This document shows positions 54,219-63,325 of a DNA stretch of 64,000 nucleotides, one piece after another; the stretch's first letter is position 1, and the number at the start of each line of letters is the position of its first letter. Made by a program: the position numbers and the translations under genes. The notes under the pieces are model-generated. The model ran no database searches and was not told where the DNA came from. It saw nothing but the letters and a program-made list of their open reading frames with translations. The DNA is from GCA-003244245 sp050699515 (GTDB lineage Bacteria > Actinomycetota > Actinomycetes > Mycobacteriales > Pseudonocardiaceae). The stretch spans positions 27,966 to 91,965 of the forward strand of contig JBOHFF010000044.1 of the NCBI GenBank assembly GCA_050699515.1, given 5' to 3'.

Positions 54219-55886
54219 TTAAATACGCGACGATGTCAGGGTGATGTCCGCGTGCGCCCAGGCCTTGTCGAAACGCTTCTTCACCTCTGCGGATTCGACT
54301 TTCTTGCCCTGGGCGTCCAGCGCCTGCATCAACCCGTAAAGAGCCCATCCGTTGTCGGGATTGCGGCGCAGATCCTCGCGGTAGACCGTCTCCGCATTCG
54401 ACGCCTGCCCCGCGGACAGCAGTACGGCACCGAGGGAGTGCCGCACGGGATAGAGCCAGTCGGCGGGTTCGTTGTAGCGCATCCCGTCTTCCAGCTCGAC
54501 CCCTCGTTCCAGATGGGAGACCGCTTTCGAGGGATTACCCCGCCCGGCTTCTATTTCCCCGGCGAGAACTTCGACGGCTATGTTCAAGACGTCCGCGGCC
54601 ACGTTGATGAAGATCGCACCCTTCTTGAACTCGTCCTTGCCCTTGATCTGCGTCAGGGCCGTGAGCTCGGCTTCCGCCCTGTCGAGCTGACCCGTGCCGA
54701 CGAACGCCCGACCGCGGGCGTAGTGCCAGATCGCGGTGCGGTAGTCCAGCCCCGCAGACGGCGCCTGAATATCGAGGATTTCTTGCCACTTGCCGAAACG
54801 CACCAGCGCGAACAGCGGCTGCGCGGCAAAATGCTGCGAAGAGACGCCGGAGCTCGGGTCGTGTTCCTTCTCATGGGCGATTTTTGCCGCGGTGCCGTCA
54901 GCACCTTTGAAGGCCTTCGCGCTGTTACCCTCCATAGCAGCGGCCGAATACAGGAAGTGGTGGTTGTGCAGCACATAGCCGGCCGTATAGACGCCCTGCG
55001 CGTAGCACTGCGAGAGATAGGAGTTGTCGGCGGCGCTCGCCCGCTCGTTGGCGAGCACAGCGTCGTGGTAACGGCCGATACGCAGGTAGGTGTGTGCGGG
55101 CATGTGCACGAGGTGGCCCGCCCCAGGCACGAGCGAGGCCAAGGTGTCAGCATAGCGTTCGGCGCGGGCCGGGTGCTCCGACGCCTCGGTCGCGTGGATG
55201 TACAGGTGAATCGCCCACGCATGCCGCGGATCGCGCTCGAGCACGGATTCCAGCGTGGTGACGATCTCAGTGGTTTCCGGCCGTAGCGGCTTGCCGTTGT
55301 TGTCGTAGTAGTTCCACGGTGTCAGGTCCATCAGTGCCTCGGCGAACAGCGCGGACGCGTCCAGATCGTCGGGCTGCTGTCGGGCGACATCGCGCATTGC
55401 GTCAGCGAACGCTGTGTTCAGGGGCGCACGGTCCTCCGGTGGCTCTTCGGCATAGCGCTGGGCGAGCGCGGCGATGTAGGCCTGCTCACGCGGAGTGGCT
55501 TTGGTGGCCAGCTCCTGTGCCTTCTGCGTCGCCTCCCACGCCGGCGTCGTGGCGGCCGCGTCCATCGTCGCGTTCACATTGGGCCCGAGCACGAAGGCAA
55601 CGCCCCACCAGCACATCGCGCACTGCGCATCAAGCCCCGCCGCGTACCGGAAGGAGCGCTCGGCTTCGGCGTGATTGAAGGCGAACGCCCACGTCAGACC
55701 CTGGTTGAAGTAGTGCTGCGCGGCCGAGGAGGTGGTCGTGATCGAGTGTGTGTGGTCACCCAGGTCGTTGAACAGCGGAGCCGGCTTGCCGGAGCCAGGT
55801 GAGGACGGCCCACTGGCACAGCCGGATACGGCCAGCAGTATCACGGCAATCAGCGAAACCCCGTAACGGATCATTGTGGCTAACAT
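54219..55886 (-). CDS. TPR-repeat lipoprotein
   Basis: A 555-residue protein with a lipoprotein signal (IRYGVSLIAVILLAVSGCAS, lipobox cysteine at about residue 23). Repeated TPR-like units run from about 55 to 530 (FNQGLTWAFAFNHAEAERSF, DRAEAELTALTQIK, NAETVYREDLRRNPDNGWAL). It is anchored outside the membrane and probably binds proteins. ATG 55886 is the longest start; ATG 55874 would still keep the signal. It is single, reads leftward, and ends before the Fur operon. Confidence 0.82.
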   Translation of the reverse strand: MLATMIRYGVSLIAVILLAVSGCASGPSSPGSGKPAPLFNDLGDHTHSITTTSSAAQHYFNQGLTWAFAFNHAEAERSFRYAAGLDAQCAMCWWGVAFVLGPNVNATMDAAATTPAWEATQKAQELATKATPREQAYIAALAQRYAEEPPEDRAPLNTAFADAMRDVARQQPDDLDASALFAEALMDLTPWNYYDNNGKPLRPETTEIVTTLESVLERDPRHAWAIHLYIHATEASEHPARAERYADTLASLVPGAGHLVHMPAHTYLRIGRYHDAVLANERASAADNSYLSQCYAQGVYTAGYVLHNHHFLYSAAAMEGNSAKAFKGADGTAAKIAHEKEHDPSSGVSSQHFAAQPLFALVRFGKWQEILDIQAPSAGLDYRTAIWHYARGRAFVGTGQLDRAEAELTALTQIKGKDEFKKGAIFINVAADVLNIAVEVLAGEIEAGRGNPSKAVSHLERGVELEDGMRYNEPADWLYPVRHSLGAVLLSAGQASNAETVYREDLRRNPDNGWALYGLMQALDAQGKKVESAEVKKRFDKAWAHADITLTSSRI

Positions 55887-56013
55887 TGCAGCCCCCTATC
55901 TGAGCCGCGTCGACGGTGGACGGTGATAAGAGCGCCGGGCGATCCCCGAAATACGTGTACCCGGGTGATTCTCTTGACCACTGAGGTAGCCATCACTCCT
56001 GCGGTCCCGGCAG

Positions 56014-57021
56014 TCAGGAGACGGTGATGAGATGGTCGATTCGGGGGATCAGGTGGCCGATGACAGGGGCGCCGGGGATCTCGGCGGCTACCAGGAGGCC
56101 ACCGGAGGTCTGCGCGTCGGCCAGCAGCAGCAACTCGTCCTCGCTGACCGACGCCGAGAGGTGCGGGCGCACCCAGTCCAGGTTGCGCCGGGTGCCCCCG
56201 CTGACGTAGCCGCCGGCCAGCGCCTGGCGGGCGCCGTCCAGGTAGGGGACCGCGGCGGCATGCAGCACCGCCGAGACCCCGCTGGCGCGGGCCAGCTTCA
56301 TCAGGTGCCCGAGCAGCCCGAAACCGGTGACGTCGGTGGCGCACCGCGCGCCGGCCGCCAGCGCCGCGGTGGCGGCTGCTGCGTTGAGCGCCGTCATGGT
56401 CGCTACCGCCTGCGGGAAGACCTCGCCGGTGGCCTTGTGCCGGCTGTTGAGCACCCCCACACCCAACGGCTTGGTCAGCGACAGCGGTGTGCCGGCCACC
56501 CCCGCGTCGTTGCGCAGGAGCAGTTGCGGGTCGGCGACTCCGGTGACGGCCAGGCCGTACTTGGGTTCGGGGTCGTCCACGCTGTGTCCACCGGCAAGGT
56601 GGCAGCCGGCGCCTGCGCACACGTCGCGGCCGCCGCGCAGCACCTCGGCGGCCAGCTCGAAGGGCAGCACCTCGCGCGGCCAGCCGAGCAGGTTCACCGC
56701 GACGACCGGGCGCCCGCCCATGGCGTAGACGTCGGACAGCGCGTTGGCCGCCGCGATCCGGCCCCAGTCATACGGGTCGTCGACCACCGGGGTGAAGAAA
56801 TCCGCGGTGGCGATCACCGCCAGGCCCTGCTGGATCCGCACGACCGCGGCGTCGTCACCGTGATCCAGGCCGACAACCAGCTCCCCAGCGGGATCGGTCA
56901 GCTCGGCGCCGACCAGCCCGGCGACCACCGACTCCAGCTCACCGGGTGGGATCTTGCACGCGCAACCACCGCCGTGCGCGTACTGGGTGAGCCGGACCGC
57001 GGTGGTTGTCATACCGCTCAC
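56014..57021 (-). CDS. selD: Selenide, water dikinase
   Basis: A 335-residue SelD. The N-terminal loop is YAHGGGCACKIPPGELE, with two cysteines where SelD carries its catalytic Cys or Sec. The PurM-like fold follows with GLDHGDDAAVV, ALSDVYAMGGRPVVAVNLLG and GGHSVDDPEPKYGLAVTGV. It makes selenophosphate for selenocysteine or 2-selenouridine synthesis. No selA, selB or tRNA-Sec was found in the window. GTG 57021 or ATG 57012 may start it. Confidence 0.92.
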   Translation of the reverse strand: MSGMTTTAVRLTQYAHGGGCACKIPPGELESVVAGLVGAELTDPAGELVVGLDHGDDAAVVRIQQGLAVIATADFFTPVVDDPYDWGRIAAANALSDVYAMGGRPVVAVNLLGWPREVLPFELAAEVLRGGRDVCAGAGCHLAGGHSVDDPEPKYGLAVTGVADPQLLLRNDAGVAGTPLSLTKPLGVGVLNSRHKATGEVFPQAVATMTALNAAAATAALAAGARCATDVTGFGLLGHLMKLARASGVSAVLHAAAVPYLDGARQALAGGYVSGGTRRNLDWVRPHLSASVSEDELLLLADAQTSGGLLVAAEIPGAPVIGHLIPRIDHLITVS

Positions 57022-57039
57022 CGTAACGCAAACGGTTGG

Positions 57040-57306
57040 TCACAGGTGCCAGCCGAGCCACCAGCCGAGAATGGCGCCCAGCGTGAGCGTCTCCACTACC
57101 AACAGCGCTATGACAATCACCCAGTGACCCATCCGCGACCGCTGGCGGCGTTTCGCCCGGCGCGCCTGCCGGAACAGCCAGAACCGCCGGCCCAACCGGG
57201 TCCGTCGGCGGGGGAAAGCCGGTGGCGGGAGGTGTTCCAGATCGGGGTGCAAACTGATGTACTCGGCTAGCTCACGCTCCCACAATGCGTGGTCGATGCC
57301 CTTCAC
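57040..57306 (-). CDS. Small membrane protein
   Basis: An 88-residue protein: a charged, arginine-rich middle (RTRLGRRFWLFRQARRAKRR) followed by one hydrophobic helix (WVIVIALLVVETLTLGAILG). GTG 57306, preceded by GGGAGGG, is a better start than GTG 57330. It lies 19 bases upstream of selD and reads in the same direction. The function is unknown. Confidence 0.65.
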   Translation of the reverse strand: MKGIDHALWERELAEYISLHPDLEHLPPPAFPRRRTRLGRRFWLFRQARRAKRRQRSRMGHWVIVIALLVVETLTLGAILGWWLGWHL

Positions 57307-57510
57307 CGTCTGACCCTCCCCGATCGACACATTGTCACCGAATGTCGATCTTCTATGGGCCCCGACGCCGACTGAAGCTGTCTTCGACGATGTTACGATC
57401 TCGGCATCTACTGAGTCGAGCGCGCAAAAGGGCGTGATTTCGACCCGAATCGCCGGGTAGGGGAGGCAGCCTACCCGAATTCAGCCCGCTGAATACGTCA
57501 TGATGAGTAG

Positions 57511-58515
57511 GTGCGAGGCTGGCGGGTGCGTAGGCCGGGAGGGATGGGAACCCGACCGTTGGAGCTGGTGTGGGAACCAACACCCTGGCCTGCGGCGGGC
57601 GAGCTGCTCGTCCGGGTGCTGGCCTGCGGGGTCTGCCGGACCGACCTGCATGTCGCTGAGGGCGACATCCCCGTCCACCGGGACGGTGTCATTCCCGGTC
57701 ATGAGGTGGTCGGCGAGATCATCGAGCCCAGCGGGTCGTTCGAGACGGGGTCGTTCGAGACGGGGCAGCGGGTGGGCATCGCCTGGCTGCGGCGTACCTG
57801 TGGACGCTGCCGGTACTGCGTCCGGGGGGCGGAGAACCTGTGCCCGCGCTCGGAGTACACCGGCTGGGACGCCGATGGCGGGTACGCCGAGTACGCGACG
57901 GTGCCTGCCGAGTATGCCTATGCCCTGCCCACGGGCTACTCCGACGTCGAGCTCGCGCCGCTGTTGTGCGCGGGCATCATCGGGTGGCGGGCGCTGGTCC
58001 GAGCGAGCCTGCCCTCCGGCGGCCGGCTGGCCCTCTACGGCTTCGGCGCGAGCGCGCACCTCACCGCGCAGATCGCTCTCGCCCGCGGCGCGCGCGTGCA
58101 TGTGCAGACCCGCAGCCCGCAGGCCCGGGAGCTCGCCCTGGTCCTGGGCGCCACCTCGGTGGGCGACCCACGCGACGGGCCGCCGGAGCCGGTCGACTCC
58201 GCGATCCTGTTCGCCCCCGCGGGGGAGCTGGTGCCCGCGGCGCTGGCGTCGTTGGATCGGGGCGGCACTCTCGCGCTGGCCGGCATCCACCTGACCGACA
58301 TCCCGGCGCTGCACTACCAGCAGCACCTGTTCCAGGAACGGCAGATCCGCAGTGTCACGGCCAACACCCGGCAGGACGGTCGAGAGTTCCTGCGCTTCGC
58401 CGCCGAGCACCACCTGCAGGTGATGACCACCCCATACCCGCTGGACCGGGCGGAAGGCGCCCTGACCGACCTGGCGAGCGGCCGGGTGCGCGGCGCAGCC
58501 GTGCTCATCCCTTGA
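57511..58515 (+). CDS. Zinc-dependent alcohol dehydrogenase
   Basis: A 334-residue medium-chain dehydrogenase. The catalytic zinc lies in ACGVCRTDLH and PGHEVVGEI. Structural zinc cysteines are in RTCGRCRYCVRGAENLC. The cofactor loop is LYGFGASAHL, which differs from the usual GxGxxG, so cofactor preference may be altered. A six-residue duplication (GSFETGSFETG) stands just before the first structural part. The substrate is unknown. Confidence 0.88.
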   Translation: MRGWRVRRPGGMGTRPLELVWEPTPWPAAGELLVRVLACGVCRTDLHVAEGDIPVHRDGVIPGHEVVGEIIEPSGSFETGSFETGQRVGIAWLRRTCGRCRYCVRGAENLCPRSEYTGWDADGGYAEYATVPAEYAYALPTGYSDVELAPLLCAGIIGWRALVRASLPSGGRLALYGFGASAHLTAQIALARGARVHVQTRSPQARELALVLGATSVGDPRDGPPEPVDSAILFAPAGELVPAALASLDRGGTLALAGIHLTDIPALHYQQHLFQERQIRSVTANTRQDGREFLRFAAEHHLQVMTTPYPLDRAEGALTDLASGRVRGAAVLIP

Positions 58516-58521
58516 CGGCCC

Positions 58522-59157
58522 TCACTGCCCGACGGCACTGCGCAGGCAGGCGACGACCTCCTCGTCGGAGCTCTGGGAGAAATCGGAATACCACATGCCG
58601 ATCGCCCGCAGCTGCTGGGGCGTGACCAGCGCGATCAACTCGTCGGCGGCGTCACGCAACGCGCGAGCCCAGCCGAAAGGAGCCACCGGGATCGCGAGCA
58701 CGACCCGCACCGCGCCCCGGGCGCGGGCAACCTGGCAGGCCGCCCGCGCGGTGGACCCGGTCGCGATGCCATCGTCGATCACAACAGCGATCCGCCCGGC
58801 CAGCGGGATGCGAGGCCGGTCACCACGGAACCGCTGCGCCCGTCGCCGCAGCTCCGCCCGCTCCCGGCGTTCCACCGCGGCCAGCGCGGCAGGGCTGACC
58901 CGGGCTCGGGCCAGCGTCTCGGGCTGGAGAATCCGCACACCACCCTCGCCGATGGCTCCCATGGCGAGCTCGGGCTGCGCCGGGACACCGAGCTTACGCA
59001 CCATGATCACGTCCAGCGGGGCGCCGAGGGCACTCGCCACCTCAGCCGCCACCCGTACCCCGCCGCGGGGCAGGCCCAGCACCACCGCGTCGCTGCCACG
59101 CAGATATCTCAACCGCTGACCCAGCTGGTGGCCCGCATCGGCCCGATCGACGAACAC
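58522..59157 (-). CDS. Phosphoribosyltransferase-family protein
   Basis: A 211-residue type-I PRTase fold. The PRPP-binding loop is IAVVIDDGIATGSTARA at about residues 123-139. The N-terminal part VVLGLPRGGVRVAAEVASAL and the flexible loop VRKLGVPAQPELAMGAI match the uncharacterised actinobacterial group often called phosphoribosyltransferase. It transfers or binds phosphoribosyl groups, with no substrate predicted. It converges on the alcohol dehydrogenase gene with a six-base gap. Confidence 0.85.
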   Translation of the reverse strand: MFVDRADAGHQLGQRLRYLRGSDAVVLGLPRGGVRVAAEVASALGAPLDVIMVRKLGVPAQPELAMGAIGEGGVRILQPETLARARVSPAALAAVERRERAELRRRAQRFRGDRPRIPLAGRIAVVIDDGIATGSTARAACQVARARGAVRVVLAIPVAPFGWARALRDAADELIALVTPQQLRAIGMWYSDFSQSSDEEVVACLRSAVGQ

Positions 59158-59230
59158 CCGCTACCTCCGTCCACCGTGACCCCGATTATCCGCTCTCTTG
59201 CGACGGTTACGGTGCCGGACGAGCAGCGCG

Positions 59231-59644
59231 TCAGGGATTCGGTACGACGGTGAAGACAGCCGAGAGCTGTTCGGTGCCGCAGGTCACGGAAATCGGGTAC
59301 GAGCCGGGCGTGGCACTGAAGTGGACGGTGGCACTGCCGGTCTGGTGCCAGGGTTGGTGGCCCGCGGGGTCGCTCGCCAACGCACCGACATCGAGCACCG
59401 GCGAGCGCACCGGACCCAGGTTGTCCAGGCACGCCACGTCGAGCAACACCGTCGCACCCCGCAGGCCCTCCTGCGGCGCGACCCGCAACCAGCTCACCCC
59501 GGGCTCCGACGTTTCCGGCTCCGCGGCCTCGACACCCGGACTCGGCGCGACCCTGGGTTCGGGCGCACTCGACCCAGGTGCCGTCGAGCACGCGCCCGCG
59601 AGCACCCCCAGGCTGACCATCGCAACACCAGTCCGCACGCTCAT
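59231..59644 (-). CDS. Putative lipoprotein
   Basis: A 137-residue protein from ATG 59644. The signal SVRTGVAMVSLGVLAGACST has a lipobox cysteine. A proline/serine-rich linker follows, then an Ig-like beta domain (GVSWLRVAPQEGLRGATVLL to SYPISVTCGTEQLSAVFTVV). It would be anchored outside the cell. The frame is open further upstream to 59689 but lacks support. Confidence 0.65.
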   Translation of the reverse strand: MSVRTGVAMVSLGVLAGACSTAPGSSAPEPRVAPSPGVEAAEPETSEPGVSWLRVAPQEGLRGATVLLDVACLDNLGPVRSPVLDVGALASDPAGHQPWHQTGSATVHFSATPGSYPISVTCGTEQLSAVFTVVPNP

Positions 59645-59689
59645 AGCCAGCCAGCATGCCAGTGATCGCCTCGCACCGCGGAGCGACAC

Positions 59690-60518
59690 AGCCGATCAGC
59701 ACGAACACATCCCGCGGCTTTACCGCAACCTCAACAAGCAGCCGGTGCCACCCACCGCACCCGAGTACGTCGCGCTCGAGGAGCTGCCCGGCCGGGTGAT
59801 GGGGCCCGATGCGGTGAAGCTGCTGGGCCGCACCGTCACGATGACGACGCCAGGGGAGAGCTTCTTCCTCACCGGGCTGCGCGGTTCGGGCAAGACGGTG
59901 CAGTTGCTGCGGCTGAAGCGGGATCTGCGGGAACGCGGCTTCGCGGTGGTCATGTTCAGCGCCGAGGACTACCTGAACATGCACGAGCCGCTCAACGTGG
60001 TCGATGTGCTGTTCTTCCTGGTAGGCGCCATCTCGGATGAGGCCGTCAAGGACGGCCTCATCGATGACGACTCCACCACCTCGCGAGGATGGTCGAGACT
60101 GCGCCAGTGGCTGGCGGGACTGCCGCACCGGGTGGACGTGACCGGTGCCGAGGTGAAGGCGACCCTGCCCGTGGTCACCGCGACATTGAAGGCGGAACTA
60201 CGCCGGGACACCGCCTTCGTCGCCCAGTTGCGCGAATTCCTCCGGGGAAGGCTCTCCGAGCTGGTCGAGCAGGCCAACCGGATCGTCGAAGACCTGGTCG
60301 CCGAGATGCGCGACCAGTGGAGCGAGGGCGAATGGAAAGGCCTGGTCGTCATCGTCGCCAGGTGCTCCTGCGCTGCTGTGGACAGCCGACATGGTGACGT
60401 GGCCACGGCGATGGGAGGCGGCCGCGAAATGCTCGGCGAGTTGCTCTTCCGCTCCGGCCGCGACGCGGCAGGCCGGGCACTGCGAGGGATGGCCTACCAC
60501 GCTGGCCTGCCGGTGTAG
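59690..60518 (+). pseudogene. P-loop ATPase fragment, lacking a clear start and its C-terminal part
   Basis: The frame includes PRLYRNLNKQPVPPTAPEYV, Walker A TGLRGSGKTVQLLRL, VVMFSAEDYLNMHEPLNVVD and ends its homology at WKGLVVIV, just before Walker B would finish. The last 50 residues (ARCSCAAVDSRHG onward) do not resemble the rest of such ATPases. No ATG, GTG or TTG lies in frame near the conserved start. Both ends look damaged. Confidence 0.6.
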
Positions 60519-60668
60519 CCCACCGGAGGTGGTGTCCCTGGGCAGGGACGGCATATCCGGTGTGCCGTGCAAGTCGTTACCCGAAACGTTGACACGTCTG
60601 ACGTGTCCAGGGAGCGTTGAGACGAGAGGACCGGGTTCCGTCTGGGTCGGTCCACCAAGAAGGGCGAC

Positions 60669-60884
60669 GTGGCCAGGCCGAAGCATCCCAATAAGGATCT
60701 TGAAATATTGCTTCGATCACTGGAGTCAGCAGGCTGGAGAATCGAGAAGAGCCGGAAGTACTTCAAGGGATATTGCCCGTGCGGTGACCACAAGAAGACG
60801 GTCCATCTCACACCCTCGGACCCCAGTTACCGGCGGAACCTGGTTGGGTGGTTGAGGCGGGAGACATGCTGGGAGGAACAGTGA
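60669..60884 (+). CDS. HicA-like small protein
   Basis: A 71-residue protein (MARPKHPNKDLEILLRSLES, GWRIEKSRKYFKGYCPCGDH, VHLTPSDPSYRRNLVGWLRR). The pattern GW-x-hydrophobic-x4-KxxK with a later HLTPSDP resembles the HicA dsRNA-binding-like fold. The usual active-site histidine of HicA (G-S-H) is not obvious, because CPCGDHK stands there. GTG 60669 has AAGGG upstream. The stop and the next start overlap as TGATG, so the pair is an operon. Confidence 0.6.
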   Translation: MARPKHPNKDLEILLRSLESAGWRIEKSRKYFKGYCPCGDHKKTVHLTPSDPSYRRNLVGWLRRETCWEEQ

Positions 60885-61273
60885 TGACTCGCTACTACCT
60901 CGAAGTGCGCTACCGGGTCACACCGGTGGACGCCGTGGACGAGCACACCGACGCGATGATGGACGCACTGAGCGGGGAATCGAACCTGATCGATGCCGAT
61001 GTAGGCGCGGATCTGCGCCACGGCTGGGCGGATGTGTGCGCGGTGGTCGAAGGCGACAACGAGGCCAGCGCGCTGCAGAGGGGACTCGTGGCCATCCGCT
61101 CCGCCGCTCACCACGCGGACACTCCAGGATGGGAAGCTGACCTGGACAAGGTCATGGCGAGCATCAGACCCACCGAACTCGCCGTCGCCTCGGTGCCAAC
61201 CCAGTCGACGGGCTACCCATCCGAATCGCTGCTCGTCATCGATACGCAGCCAGGATCTGCGAAGAAGAAGTGA
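60884..61273 (+). CDS. Small protein paired with the HicA-like gene
   Basis: A 129-residue protein from ATG 60884 (MTRYYLEVRYRVTPVDAVDE, IDADVGADLRHGWADVCAVV, EGDNEASALQRGLVAIRSAA). It has no recognised domain. It is translationally coupled to the HicA-like gene and would be its partner or antitoxin, which is an inference from position. It is mostly helical with two beta strands at the start. Confidence 0.6.
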   Translation: MTRYYLEVRYRVTPVDAVDEHTDAMMDALSGESNLIDADVGADLRHGWADVCAVVEGDNEASALQRGLVAIRSAAHHADTPGWEADLDKVMASIRPTELAVASVPTQSTGYPSESLLVIDTQPGSAKKK

Positions 61274-61382
61274 AGGGTCGAACAGCTCATACCGACCGCC
61301 GCAGGCAGCCGCAGTGTCTACCCAGCGGGAACGGCCCCACCTAACCATGTGTGGCAGGCGGGGCCGTTCAGCGTGCTGACGC

Positions 61383-61583
61383 TCAGCCGTCGAACTCGCC
61401 GGAGCGCATCCCGGCGGTGAACGCGGACCACACTGCCGTGGTGAACATCAGGGCTGGGCCGGTGGGGTCCTTGGAGTCCCGGATGGCACGACCTGCGCCG
61501 CCGAGGTCGGCCACCTCGACGCAATGCTGTGCGTTCACGGAGCGGCTAGACTTGCACCAAGCGGCGCGTTTCGGGTTATGCAC
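61383..61583 (-). CDS. DUF397 protein
   Basis: A 66-residue DUF397 protein (WCKSSRSVNAQHCVEVADLG, IRDSKDPTGPALMFTTAVWS), a small family found almost only next to DUF5753 regulators in actinobacteria. GTG 61583 with GGAGA upstream is the start. It overlaps the regulator's 3' end by eight bases. The pair resembles a toxin-antitoxin or Bld/Whi-like signalling unit. Confidence 0.85.
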   Translation of the reverse strand: MHNPKRAAWCKSSRSVNAQHCVEVADLGGAGRAIRDSKDPTGPALMFTTAVWSAFTAGMRSGEFDG

Positions 61584-62433
61584 TGGGCGTCTCCTCACCT
61601 TGTGCTCGCTGTGTCAACTCCGAGATCAGTTCCAGGCTCTCGTCGCAACCGAGGGCCTGGTCCCGGAGCTCGTCGTGCAGATCGGACAACTGCTGCACGT
61701 CGTCCTGATCGTCCACGAGGTGACCACCCACCGCGTACTCCTGGTAGGCGATGGGCGGAGACACTCCCGGGGCGAAGCTCAGCAGCGTGAAGCTGCCCGT
61801 CATGCTCGGGTGCGCTCCGGCGGCGAAGGGCAGAACCCGCACTGAGATGTTCGGTTGCCGCGCGATCGAGGTGATGTGTCCGAGCGCCTCGATGCCGACG
61901 GCTCCCATGGCCAGCGTGCGACTCACGGCGGCCTCGGAGAGCACTGTGGACAGCGTAAGCGGATCGGGTGCCGTCAACCGGGTCTGCCGCTGCGTGCGGG
62001 CAGCCACTCGGCGGCCCAACTCGCCGGAGGGCATCGGAACGATGTGGACCGCCCGCGCATACGCCTCGGTCTGGAGCAAACCGGGGATCAGCTCCAGCGA
62101 GAAGTCCCGCACGGCAACAGCGTCGTCTTCGAGGCCGATGTAGGCCTGTAGCCACTCCGGTAGCCGGTAGGTGGACCACCACCCGCGCTTGGTTCCCTCC
62201 CGACGCATGTCCTCCAGCGTCTCGTGCCGGTCGAGCGCACCGTAGAGCCGGAGCAGTACTTCCAGGTCCGGTTTGCGGACGCCGTAGCGGCCGGTCTCGA
62301 TGTGGCTGATGCGGGAGCGTGAACAGTCCAATGCTGCGGCGGCGTCCTCCATGCGCAGGCTCACGGCCTCACGCAGGTCGCGGAGTTGTCGGCCCAGCTG
62401 TCTACGTCGCATCGGTGGCCCCGCTTCTGCCAT
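61576..62433 (-). CDS. HTH/DUF5753 transcriptional regulator
   Basis: A 285-residue protein: an XRE-type helix-turn-helix at about 10-75 (LRDLREAVSLRMEDAAAALD, SRSRISHIETGRYGV) followed by DUF5753 at about 95-270 (YIGLEDDAVAVRDFSLELIP, GLLQTEAYARAVHIVP, ISVRVLPFAAGAHPSM). This family works with DUF397 proteins and often controls development or antibiotic genes. The longest ATG at 62433 is used. It diverges from the small-gene cluster on the right. Confidence 0.92.
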   Translation of the reverse strand: MAEAGPPMRRRQLGRQLRDLREAVSLRMEDAAAALDCSRSRISHIETGRYGVRKPDLEVLLRLYGALDRHETLEDMRREGTKRGWWSTYRLPEWLQAYIGLEDDAVAVRDFSLELIPGLLQTEAYARAVHIVPMPSGELGRRVAARTQRQTRLTAPDPLTLSTVLSEAAVSRTLAMGAVGIEALGHITSIARQPNISVRVLPFAAGAHPSMTGSFTLLSFAPGVSPPIAYQEYAVGGHLVDDQDDVQQLSDLHDELRDQALGCDESLELISELTQRAQGEETPSA

Positions 62434-62557
62434 GGATCGATCCTAGCGAATAGATCGACTCGGGATAGGAACTAGACACAACCTCACGATACTAGCTATC
62501 GTTAAATTTCATCGGTAGGAAATGGACGTAGCACGATCGCTCAGAGGTAGGGCTCCC

Positions 62558-62797
62558 ATGGCAGGCAGACACAGCAAGCGCCAGGGCGCGCAGGTCTCCG
62601 GACCCGCGCAGCGCCGACCGCGACCACTGATGATCACTGATGGTGGTACGGGTACGGAGCACGTGATGGATGAGGGAGCTAGCCGCCGCCATCTGGGGCG
62701 GTATACGGCTGCGTGCGGCGTGTCGGTGCAGGCCGCGAGCTTGTCCGCGCCGGCTCGTGGGCGGTGCCTGAGGTGCGTTCCGGGAGGTGCCCGGTGA
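62558..62797 (+). CDS. Small protein, first of a six-gene string
   Basis: A 79-residue protein, basic at the N-terminus (MAGRHSKRQG) and ending with a cysteine-containing motif (PARGRCLRCVPGGAR). CxxC suggests a zinc or redox function but only one such pair is seen. GAGG precedes ATG 62558. The stop overlaps the next start as GTGA. Confidence 0.6.
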   Translation: MAGRHSKRQGAQVSGPAQRRPRPLMITDGGTGTEHVMDEGASRRHLGRYTAACGVSVQAASLSAPARGRCLRCVPGGAR

Positions 62798-62973
62798 CCA
62801 ACGACGCCACGGACGTACCAGCGACCTGTTCCCCCGCTGATCCTCTCCTCACGCCGGGGGAGGCGCTGGTCAAGCTGTTCTTGGACAACGCCGATCGGGG
62901 CCGTAATGCGGACAACGACACGCTGGTCGTGGAGCTGGTGAGGCGTCGGCGTGAGAGTCAGGCCGTCTGGTGA
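62794..62973 (+). CDS. Small protein, second of the string
   Basis: A 59-residue protein from GTG 62794 with LTPGEALVKLFLDNADRGRN and a basic C-terminus. It has no recognised family. The start overlaps the previous stop and its stop overlaps the next start, both as GTGA. Confidence 0.55.
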   Translation: MTNDATDVPATCSPADPLLTPGEALVKLFLDNADRGRNADNDTLVVELVRRRRESQAVW

Positions 62974-63110
62974 TCAGGCGTGAGGGTGATCGGGTGGTGC
63001 TGGACGGGCACGCTGATGATTGTTGTGTGTGGTCGCTGCCCGACGCCGCAGTGATCCGCTGGTGCGCGCCGCCCGGGGCCGGTGGGTGCGGAGATCTCAG
63101 GGGGCCCTGA
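62970..63110 (+). CDS. Small protein, third of the string
   Basis: A 46-residue protein from GTG 62970 (REGDRVVLDGHADDCCVWSL), with a CC pair and a late PPGAGGCGDLRGP. The start overlaps the previous stop, and its stop overlaps the next ATG (TGATG). Nothing similar is recognised. Confidence 0.4.
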   Translation: MIRREGDRVVLDGHADDCCVWSLPDAAVIRWCAPPGAGGCGDLRGP

Positions 63111-63325
63111 TGAGTGCTGAGACCTCGCGCCGGTTCGCCCTGACCGGTCATGACCCCGAGGGCGCTAGCCGCACGGTCATCCTCTGGCGGGAAGTTGATC
63201 TGATCGAGGGGACGATCGCGCGGCGGGTGGTACTCACCCTGGACGCCACGGTGAGCACCGCCACGGTGCTCACCTGTGGTGAAGCGGTTGAGGTGGCACA
63301 GACGATCCTGGCGGCAGCCCGGTGA
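63110..63325 (+). CDS. Small protein, fourth of the string
   Basis: A 71-residue protein from ATG 63110 (ETSRRFALTGHDPEGASRTV, ILWREVDLIEGTIARRVVLT), with an alternating pattern of beta strands. It has no recognised domain. Its start overlaps the previous stop and its end overlaps the next start as GTGA. Confidence 0.5.
   Translation: MSAETSRRFALTGHDPEGASRTVILWREVDLIEGTIARRVVLTLDATVSTATVLTCGEAVEVAQTILAAAR

Noticed and set aside
55887..56013. Possible tRNA-Sec beside selD
   Set aside because: The gap has no cloverleaf-like stems or long acceptor pairing that I could find.
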